This document shows positions 57,493 through 64,000 of a stretch of DNA of 64,000 nucleotides, piece by piece; within the stretch, counting starts at the first letter, position 1; each line of letters opens with the position of its first letter. Under the pieces are notes generated by a model. It was given only the letters and a program-made list of their open reading frames with translations. It was not told the DNA's origin and searched no databases. The stretch lies in the NCBI RefSeq assembly GCF_007860185.1, contig NZ_SJPY01000005.1, forward strand, positions 62,001-126,000, given 5' to 3'. Position numbers and translations under genes: made by a program. The DNA is from Novipirellula aureliae (lineage in GTDB: Bacteria > Planctomycetota > Planctomycetia > Pirellulales > Pirellulaceae).

Positions 57493-58062
57493 TCCATCCA
57501 TTCCGTTCATCTATCCGAGCCAACCGCGATCGCCGATTGGATCAGGTCAACGATCGCTCCCAAGCCGAAGCCGCTTTCCGCTCCGAGAGCAGAGCGACGG
57601 CTGCAGCGTGATGCCGCTATCCGCTCGGAGGACGTCGATTGTGTTAAGAACCATTAAACTCCAACGGAATCAACATCTTAACCACCTCCACCGAGCGAAT
57701 TAACCACCTCCACCGAGCGAAGCTTGGGGGAGGTCGCAACGGGCCGCCTCCCTCGCGAACGCCTTAAGGGTGTCGCTCGACTTCCTCCCAAACTTCGTTT
57801 GAGGGAGGTTGTTTCGCTCTGTAATACAATCGGCGTCCCGAAAGCTGAGCGACAATCGCGGCGATAACGGTTGATCCGTATCTTGGCAAAGATCTTTGAC
57901 GCGGCTACTGCGGCTTTCGCCAGTCATGAAGACTCGGTAGAATCTGGCAATGTCAAAATTCAGCCGCGGCCATCAATCGCGATTTGCTTGAGACGTGGCG
58001 GAGCTTGTTGTGAATTTCGATTGCAAGTTTATTAATCTGCGCACAAAAAAGTATCGAACAAC
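57493..58062. other. 570-nt gap with hairpin repeats
   Basis: Two copies of AACCACCTCCACCGAGCGAA (from about 57679 and 57705) are followed by GCTTGGGGGAGG and CCTCCCAAACTTCGTTTG then AGGGAGG (57784-57808), a stem with a small loop and a T-rich run after it. The latter could be a terminator. No gene seen. Confidence 0.55.
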
Positions 58063-59085
58063 ATGAAAGCACTTGTCAAACGTCACCCTCAAGTGGGTTT
58101 GTGGATGGAAGACGTTCCAATGCCGGACGTCGGTGTTAACGATGTGCTCATTCGTGTTGACCGAACCGGAATCTGCGGAACCGACGTTCATATCTATTCG
58201 TGGGATGAATGGGCACAAAAAACCATCCCCGTGCCAATGGTTGTTGGACACGAATTTGTGGGTGAGATTGTCGAGGTAGGATCGAATGTGATCGATTTTC
58301 GTATCGGGGATCTCGTCAGCGGTGAAGGGCACGTGGTTTGTGGTCGCTGCCGAAACTGTTTGGCTGGGCGGAGACACTTATGTGCTCACACCATGGGAGT
58401 TGGTGTGAACCGTCAGGGGGCATTTGCAGAGTACGTTGCCCTTCCAATGACGAACGTTTGGGTCCACGATCCCAACATTGACCGCGATGTTGCTTCGGTT
58501 TTTGATCCACTTGGAAATGCCGTTCATACTGCGCTATCCTTTCCGTTAATCGGTGAAGACGTGCTGATCACTGGCGCCGGTCCCATTGGTTGCATGGCCA
58601 CGGCGGTCGCACAATATGCGGGTGCCCGCTATGTTGTCACAACCGACGTGAATCCATGGAGGTTAGCTCTTGCCAAAAAGATGGGAGCCACTCGCGTGGT
58701 AGATGTTCGCACGGAATCCTTACGGGGCGTCATGGATGAACTTGACATGAAAGAGGGCTTTGACGTGGGACTCGAGATGTCGGGCAATGCTGACGCATTT
58801 CGTTCAATGCTCGAGACCATGTGCCACGGCGGAAAGGTGGCGATGCTGGGAATTCCAGCAAAGGGAATGGCGATCGACTGGAACTTGGTCGTGTTCAACA
58901 TGTTGAACATCAAGGGGATCTATGGCCGCGAAATGTACGAAACGTGGTACAAAATGACGGTCATGGTCCAAGGTGGGCTCGACGTCAATTCAGTGATCAC
59001 CCATCGCTACGATTGCGATGACTTTGAGTCAGGTTTCAAAACAATGATGTCCGGCGAATCCGGAAAAGTGATTCTAAAGTGGTAA
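58063..59085 (+). CDS. tdh: L-threonine 3-dehydrogenase
   Basis: 340 residues, zinc-dependent medium-chain dehydrogenase. Catalytic zinc ligands in [10 protein letters not shown] and GHEFVGEI; structural zinc Cys in [15 protein letters not shown]; Rossmann motif GAGPIGCMA. Converts L-threonine to 2-amino-3-ketobutyrate with NAD+. Length equals the usual 341. Followed by kbl with a 14-nt gap, completing the threonine-to-glycine pathway. Confidence 0.93.
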   Translation: MKALVKRHPQVGLWMEDVPMPDVGVNDVLIRVDRTGICGTDVHIYSWDEWAQKTIPVPMVVGHEFVGEIVEVGSNVIDFRIGDLVSGEGHVVCGRCRNCLAGRRHLCAHTMGVGVNRQGAFAEYVALPMTNVWVHDPNIDRDVASVFDPLGNAVHTALSFPLIGEDVLITGAGPIGCMATAVAQYAGARYVVTTDVNPWRLALAKKMGATRVVDVRTESLRGVMDELDMKEGFDVGLEMSGNADAFRSMLETMCHGGKVAMLGIPAKGMAIDWNLVVFNMLNIKGIYGREMYETWYKMTVMVQGGLDVNSVITHRYDCDDFESGFKTMMSGESGKVILKW

Positions 59086-59099
59086 AAGTGGTAAACGCA

Positions 59100-60290
59100 A
59101 TGTCACATGTCAATAAACTGATCGACGTCACATCACAAACGCTTGACCAGATTCGTGGTGACGGATTGTACAAATCCGAACGCATCATCACGACACCTCA
59201 AAGTGGCCATGTGGAGGTAAATTCGGGCAACCCCGTTCTTAACCTATGCGCCAACAATTATTTAGGTTTGGCTAACCATCCGCGGGTGGTCCAGGCTGCC
59301 CGCGAGTCGCTTGATCAATGGGGTTATGGGCTTGCCTCGGTTCGGTTTATTTGCGGCACACAATCGATCCATCGACAACTGGAAAATCGTCTTTCGGAGT
59401 TTCTTGGAACCGAGGATACGATCCTTTACGGCTCTTGCTTTGACGCCAATGGTGGATTGTTCGAAACACTGTTGTCGGACCAGGATGCGATCATTTCCGA
59501 TTCACTGAACCATGCTTCCATCATCGACGGCATTCGCCTTTGCAAGGCGAATCGTTATCGCTACGCCAATTGCGACATGGCTGACTTAGAGGCACAACTG
59601 AAGGCTGCTGCGGGCGACCGTGTCCGGTTGATTGCTACCGACGGTGTTTTCTCGATGGACGGATCGATCGCCCGACTTGAACAAATTTGCGAGTTGGCAG
59701 ATCGCTATGATGCCTCGGTTATGATTGACGAGTGCCACGCAACCGGGTTCCTGGGAAAGACCGGCCGCGGAACTCATGAACATTGTGGCGTAATGGGGCG
59801 GATCGACGTGATCACGGGAACGCTCGGTAAAGCTCTCGGGGGCGCAAGCGGAGGTTTCACGAGTGGTCGCAAGGAGATTATCGAACTTCTCCGTCAGCGT
59901 TCACGACCTTACCTGTTTTCTAACTCCGTTGCCCCACCGCTGGTTGCGGGCGGACTCGAAGCGATCGACTTGTTGATGGAATCGACGGAATTGCGAGATC
60001 GATTGATGAACAACGCTACCTTCTTTCGCGAAGGGATGACGCGTTGTGGCTTTGACCTGTTGCCAGGCGAACATCCGATCACTCCGGTGATGCTTGGGGA
60101 TGCGCGGCTGGCGACCGAGATGTCTCAACGACTACTCGAAAAAGGTGTCTATGTGGTAGGGTTTTCCCACCCCGTGGTCCCCAAGGGGCTCGCGCGTATT
60201 CGAACACAAGTCTCCGCCGCTCACTCAACCGACGACTTGCAGTTTGCCATCGATTGCTTTGCTGCTGTGAAGCAGGAATTGGGTATCTGA
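59100..60290 (+). CDS. kbl: Glycine C-acetyltransferase (2-amino-3-ketobutyrate CoA ligase)
   Basis: 396 residues from ATG 59100; the start gives the same N-terminal length as E. coli Kbl (398 aa) before the shared [11 protein letters not shown]. Conserved stretches include VINF-like [47 protein letters not shown] and [14 protein letters not shown] with the PLP lysine. Splits 2-amino-3-ketobutyrate with CoA into glycine and acetyl-CoA. Forms an operon with tdh. Confidence 0.95.
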   Translation: MSHVNKLIDVTSQTLDQIRGDGLYKSERIITTPQSGHVEVNSGNPVLNLCANNYLGLANHPRVVQAARESLDQWGYGLASVRFICGTQSIHRQLENRLSEFLGTEDTILYGSCFDANGGLFETLLSDQDAIISDSLNHASIIDGIRLCKANRYRYANCDMADLEAQLKAAAGDRVRLIATDGVFSMDGSIARLEQICELADRYDASVMIDECHATGFLGKTGRGTHEHCGVMGRIDVITGTLGKALGGASGGFTSGRKEIIELLRQRSRPYLFSNSVAPPLVAGGLEAIDLLMESTELRDRLMNNATFFREGMTRCGFDLLPGEHPITPVMLGDARLATEMSQRLLEKGVYVVGFSHPVVPKGLARIRTQVSAAHSTDDLQFAIDCFAAVKQELGI

Positions 60291-60320
60291 GGGAGCGAGC
60301 TGGATTGAGAGCGGAGCACT

Positions 60321-60794
60321 TCAAGGCAACGCTTTGACTGAATCGATCACCTGTTGGTCATGGCCGTCCACTTTCACTCGTTTCCAAACGTGGGCAACCT
60401 TACCGGAAGAATCGATGAGGTACGTTGACCGCTGAATCCCCATCGATTTTTTGCCGTACATGTTTTTTTCCCGCCATGCTCCGTACTTTTCAGACATAGC
60501 GTGATCAGCGTCGACTAAGAGAGGAAACGGGAGCGAGTGTTTGTCTCTAAACTTCGTGTGGCTCTCGGCACTATCGGTACTGACACCAAATAATTGAGCA
60601 CCTAGCTCCTTTAACTCATCATAGCGGTCGCGAAACGCACATGCTTCTTTGGTGCATCCAGGCGTATTGTCGCGTGGGTAGAAGTAGATCACAACAGGCT
60701 TGCCTTTCAACTCAGACAGTTTTACTTTGTTGCCTGAATCGTCTTGAAGCGTGAATGCAGGGGCTTTTCGCCCAGGTTCTAACCAATCAGCCAT
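60321..60794 (-). CDS. bcp: Thioredoxin-dependent peroxiredoxin (Bcp)
   Basis: 157 residues. [18 protein letters not shown] contains the peroxidatic Cys and a second Cys five residues on, the atypical 2-Cys Bcp arrangement. Reduces hydroperoxides with thioredoxin. Stop lies 30 nt from that of kbl, convergent. Confidence 0.94.
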   Translation of the reverse strand: MADWLEPGRKAPAFTLQDDSGNKVKLSELKGKPVVIYFYPRDNTPGCTKEACAFRDRYDELKELGAQLFGVSTDSAESHTKFRDKHSLPFPLLVDADHAMSEKYGAWREKNMYGKKSMGIQRSTYLIDSSGKVAHVWKRVKVDGHDQQVIDSVKALP

Positions 60795-60982
60795 AACCGA
60801 AATACCTTTTTTGGGGGGAAGTGGGAAAGAATTATGCGTGTAAAAGAACTCTCGATGTGTTTTCCGATTTTTTCCGAATCTTTCGCCCTACACAAGGCTC
60901 CTTTGGGCTGTCGCGGTGAATGCTTCTGGGCCATCGCAAAAAAAAGAACGATCTGTTACTCTCATAGTTAGTTGTTGAAACA

Positions 60983-61582
60983 ATGAATTCGATAAACCTA
61001 TCCATGAATAACGCGTCCTCTCGAACCATCTATAACGTCCCCAACGCGCTTACCAGCGCGCGGTTTGCCTTGGCAATTGCTGTCATGGTTTTGATCCCGC
61101 TCGGTTATTTCGGATCGGCCATGGTGGTGTTTTTAATCGCAGCATCCACCGATTGGATGGACGGCTATTGGGCTCGAAAGTACGGGCAAGTGACCAAGGT
61201 GGGGCGGATTTTTGATCCCTTTGTTGATAAAATAATCATTTGCGGTTCGTTCATCGCTTTGGTCGAAGTTGCGGGATCAGGAATCGCGTCGTGGATGGCG
61301 ACCATCGTCGTGGCGCGAGAACTATTGGTAACAAGTTTGCGAGGGATTATTGAAGGCGGTGGTGGCGATTTTTCGGCAAGCCAACTCGGTAAATGGAAAA
61401 TGGTCCTGCAATGTGCTGCTGTGGTCTCCGTGCTGCTATGCTTGAGGTACCAACCTGCAGAAATGTGGCTACAGAGGACAACGACTGTCATCATTTGGTC
61501 AGCCGTTTTGCTGACGGTCTATTCGGGTTATGACTACGTCCTGGCTGCCGCTCGCGTGATGCGAAAACAAGACGATGCTTGA
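60983..61582 (+). CDS. pgsA: CDP-alcohol phosphatidyltransferase (PgsA-like)
   Basis: 199 residues, about six transmembrane helices. The family signature DG-x2-AR-x8-G-x3-D-x3-D is intact (MDGYWARKYGQ then GRIFDPFVDK). Most likely phosphatidylglycerophosphate synthase, first step of PG and cardiolipin synthesis. ATG 60983 or 61004 are both possible. Confidence 0.88.
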   Translation: MNSINLSMNNASSRTIYNVPNALTSARFALAIAVMVLIPLGYFGSAMVVFLIAASTDWMDGYWARKYGQVTKVGRIFDPFVDKIIICGSFIALVEVAGSGIASWMATIVVARELLVTSLRGIIEGGGGDFSASQLGKWKMVLQCAAVVSVLLCLRYQPAEMWLQRTTTVIIWSAVLLTVYSGYDYVLAAARVMRKQDDA

Positions 61583-61601
61583 TGGACCTCGGTGCTAATT
61601 G

Positions 61602-62600
61602 ATGGAAACACAGTTCGCAGCCATCATCGGGGCGATCGTTATCGCCGGCCTTGTCGGTGCCGTCGTTTTATGGACACGCACACTGTCTCGAATCGGGGCT
61701 TCGGACAAACCTTGGTACGAATCGATACTGGCCACCGAAACCGGAGAGCGACCTTTTTGGACCGTCTTTGACTTTCTACTTGCCATTGGGTTGAGTCTCG
61801 TTTTCACGATATTCCTGCAAGCTGCCTTTCTATCGCTTGGTTGGATTTCTCGGCCTGCTCCAGATCAACCGGTTGATTCCTCGGCAATCATTGCCGGTTT
61901 AGCAGCCCAATCGATTGCGGGGCCCCTGGCTGTCTTCGCAACGATTGGTTGGCTGCGACTGATACGTAAAGATGCCCTGCAGCAATTAGGTTTTGCTTGG
62001 AAGGCGGGCGATTTTCAATTGGGACTGAAATGGTCGCTGATGCTCATCCCCGTCGTGCTAATGATCAGTAGCGCGATCGCATTCCTTGTGCCATACCATC
62101 ATCCAATACTCGAATCGCTCGCGGGGGCTAACAGCGTTTTATTGTTTGCTGTGTTGTTTGTTGGCACCGCGATTGTCACTCCTGTCGTCGAAGAATTCCT
62201 GTTTCGCGTGATGCTACAGGGAGGACTTCAGCGGATGGCGGATAGCGATGTTGTTGTCATGCGAACCGACGATACGCTTATCCAAAACAAAACGTTGCCG
62301 GAAGAGCATGCTAGCGATCCCCTCAACCCTTATCAGCCCGCAGAGGAAATCTCTTTACAGTCAACGCCCTCGGGCTGGAAGCCGTCAAGCTTCTGGCCAA
62401 TCGTGGCGGCTAGCTTCGTGTTCGCGATGATGCACTGGGGGCAGGGTGCTGCGCCCATTCCCTTGTTCTTTTTATCGCTGGGACTGGGATTCCTTTATCG
62501 GCAAACCGGTCGCATTACAGGCCCCGTCATCGTTCACATTATGCTCAACAGTTTTACCTTGTCAGTCGAGTTCTTTCGACTTTGGGCAATAGGGGCGTAA
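61602..62600 (+). CDS. CPBP-family intramembrane metalloprotease
   Basis: 332 residues with about seven membrane helices. The three motifs are present: EEFLFRVML (EExxxR), FAMMHWGQG (FxxxH) and HIMLNSF (HxxxN). A charged 45-residue insert lies between motifs 1 and 2 (about residues 218-262). Members process prenylated or other membrane proteins; target unknown. Follows pgsA by 19 nt in the same direction, probably one operon. ATG 61602 is taken over the TTG just before it. Confidence 0.88.
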   Translation: METQFAAIIGAIVIAGLVGAVVLWTRTLSRIGASDKPWYESILATETGERPFWTVFDFLLAIGLSLVFTIFLQAAFLSLGWISRPAPDQPVDSSAIIAGLAAQSIAGPLAVFATIGWLRLIRKDALQQLGFAWKAGDFQLGLKWSLMLIPVVLMISSAIAFLVPYHHPILESLAGANSVLLFAVLFVGTAIVTPVVEEFLFRVMLQGGLQRMADSDVVVMRTDDTLIQNKTLPEEHASDPLNPYQPAEEISLQSTPSGWKPSSFWPIVAASFVFAMMHWGQGAAPIPLFFLSLGLGFLYRQTGRITGPVIVHIMLNSFTLSVEFFRLWAIGA

Positions 62601-62732
62601 GCTCTACAAGCGTAGCCGTTGAGGCGTTTGCCACGGTTTCGCTGAAAAACCGGGACGAACGCCCAAATGGCTAAGCTTGCCAACCCTCGGTTTGAATGGG
62701 TCGAAGCACTCGTGCTTTGCCACAACCAAGAA

Positions 62733-62813
62733 TGAGGATAAGAATCTTTCGTGGCTGTGGCTTCCAGTCGCAGTTCGCTTTGCCAAGCCTAAAATCAAGC
62801 GGTGACAAAGCAC
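62733..62813 (-). repeat. Dispersed ~100-nt repeat, copy C (inverted, shortened)
   Basis: Read on the minus strand it has CGCTTGATTTTAGGCTTGGC, then GGAAGCCACAGCCACGAAAG and ATTCTTA as in copies A and B, but lacks the central CTGGGGCATCTTGCCTC part. Lies between convergent gene ends. Confidence 0.7.
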
Positions 62814-62818
62814 GACGC

Positions 62819-63694
62819 CTAATAGAAGTTGTATTTGGAATTCTTCGGATCGAAGTCAGCATCGGTTAGGCCCACGTTCACCTTTACATCCAAGTAGGTG
62901 TATTCTTCAATCACATTCAATTCCCCACCCGGTCGACTCGGCCAGTCATAGGCCACGTAGCGAATCGGAATATTGTGGGCGTCGTCCATAAAGACCTGCG
63001 CTTGATGAAATTCGGCACCAGGCGTTTTGACGGGTTGCGTGACATGCAGCACCGTACAAGTACGGTCCTTGACTCGCGCATTTTTGCGAAACTCGCAAGT
63101 GACTCCTGGGCAATGCTTTGCCTGCTCACCCCGTTCAAGTAACTTCACCATCAAATTTTCGATACCAATTTCGGTCATCGGGTACCGTTGGCCCCGCATC
63201 GCCAACATGCCGGTCGGAGGTACCGTGACGGTCGGTAGGAATTTGCCTTTGAAACCGCCCTCATGAGCAACAATGTTTCCGTCGTTTTGGTTTTCAACGT
63301 AGATCACCTCGCGGCCTTGGACGGAGGAAGGTTTTAGGAAATTAAGGTAGACACTCAATGGCTGCGTGATCTGCCCACCACTCGTTTTCCGGTTTCGTAC
63401 TTTGGCAAAAATATACTCGTGGCCACCGAGCGAATCGCCAACCCTTTCCCGTTTCACCAAAATGGCGGTGTAGTCATCAATCTGCTTGCGACTTTTCTCG
63501 AGTCCGTAGCGAGCCATTTCCATCGCCCGGTCGAGTGGGTGGGTCATCGGTGGCGGTTCAGCATTGGCAGCATTGGCGACACGGTGTACCGGCTCCACCA
63601 GTTCAGCTTCCTCGGCAAATAAGCGAGGTGCGGCCTGCGTCGCAGCGAGCGTTCCGATTAGAGCAAAGAAATTTCGGCGTGGAATAGTCATCAA
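62819..63694 (-). CDS. DUF1571 protein, probable Tat substrate
   Basis: 291 residues. The N terminus IPRRNFFALIGTLAATQAA carries a twin-arginine-like signal, so export is likely. The main domain has YTAILVKRERV, FAKVRNRK and SVYLNFLKPSSVQGREVIYV, then VTCEFRKNARVKDRTC and HQAQVFMDDAHNIPIRYVAYDWP, the pattern of planctomycete DUF1571 proteins of unknown function, perhaps lipid-binding. ATG 63694 or 63691. Confidence 0.82.
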   Translation of the reverse strand: MMTIPRRNFFALIGTLAATQAAPRLFAEEAELVEPVHRVANAANAEPPPMTHPLDRAMEMARYGLEKSRKQIDDYTAILVKRERVGDSLGGHEYIFAKVRNRKTSGGQITQPLSVYLNFLKPSSVQGREVIYVENQNDGNIVAHEGGFKGKFLPTVTVPPTGMLAMRGQRYPMTEIGIENLMVKLLERGEQAKHCPGVTCEFRKNARVKDRTCTVLHVTQPVKTPGAEFHQAQVFMDDAHNIPIRYVAYDWPSRPGGELNVIEEYTYLDVKVNVGLTDADFDPKNSKYNFY

Positions 63695-64000
63695 AAGGTT
63701 CTCTCATTGGCGTGGGCGGTCCTCTGCCTACTTTCATCGCCGAAAACGACTCGACCCATGACCGCAACGGTGCCGAGGTGATAAGGGTACCGCAATCGAT
63801 GGTTTCCGGATAATCCAACCAACCCCCATCTTCGTGCTACCTTAACCTGGGAAGAACGTAACAATCTTGACCATACAAAAAACTCATTCGGTTTTACTAG
63901 GACAATCCGATGTCTCTGAGACTTTTTTTGAGTTTTCTGATGAAACAACCAAAAATTGCCGATGAGTATTAAGACGCCAATCCGCAATGTTTCCCTAAAT
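63695..64000. other. 306-nt end region without a gene
   Basis: Only the promoter side of the DUF1571 gene and short frames with no recognisable domain. Confidence 0.5.

Overview
The window is bacterial and most likely comes from a planctomycete of the family Pirellulaceae (Rhodopirellula and relatives). Reasons: an ECF sigma factor directly followed by a receptor-like Ser/Thr kinase with HEAT-like repeats, a 1228-residue secretin with many N-terminal short domains, an SHD1/WD40 protein overlapping a trypsin-like protease gene, DUF1571 and DUF2961 (GH172-like) proteins, and many genes lacking a clear Shine-Dalgarno sequence. The assignment rests on recognised families, not on a database search.

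1-22.2 kb is a copper/heavy-metal handling region. A plus-strand block encodes CusB-like adaptor, a four-helix-bundle (S23/Avd-like) protein, CusA-like RND pump, a secreted protein with three YHS-like Cys modules and a small Cys-tailed lipoprotein. After a solitary 1733-aa nuclease-STAND NTPase (probable antiphage gene) and a SpoIIE-type phosphatase, a minus-strand block encodes CopA-type Cu+ ATPase, a TolC/CusC-like channel, a multicopper oxidase and the copper sensor CsoR; a Cys-rich Csp3-like copper store is divergent from copA. Two 17-bp CsoR-like operators of identical layout precede copA/csp and tolC. G-rich short repeats ((GGGAG-NN)n), often arranged as head-to-head inverted arrays, are scattered through this block, between genes and in frame inside genes. 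They surround the four-helix-bundle gene, which sits translationally coupled between cusB and cusA; this is the most unusual structure in the window.

22.4-26.7 kb looks like the end of an integrated element: two unknown proteins, an HTH protein, and a tyrosine recombinase with an N-terminal MerR/Xis-like HTH and a strong internal ribosome binding site, ending next to tRNA-Ser(CGA).

26.8-64 kb is mostly chromosomal background: ThiS and a sugar isomerase, the secretin and lipoproteins, a PhoR-like kinase, a DJ-1/PfpI protein, the protease/WD40 pair, a GH172-like enzyme, DNA polymerase I, a Rieske protein, MgtE, a truncated endonuclease/phosphatase-family gene, ZIP and CBS proteins, the sigma factor/kinase pair, a DksA/TraR-type protein, Tdh-Kbl threonine degradation, Bcp peroxiredoxin, a CDP-alcohol phosphatidyltransferase, a CPBP protease and a DUF1571 protein. 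Intergenic spaces here hold MITE-like inverted repeats, short tandem repeats and a dispersed ~100-bp repeat in at least three or four copies.
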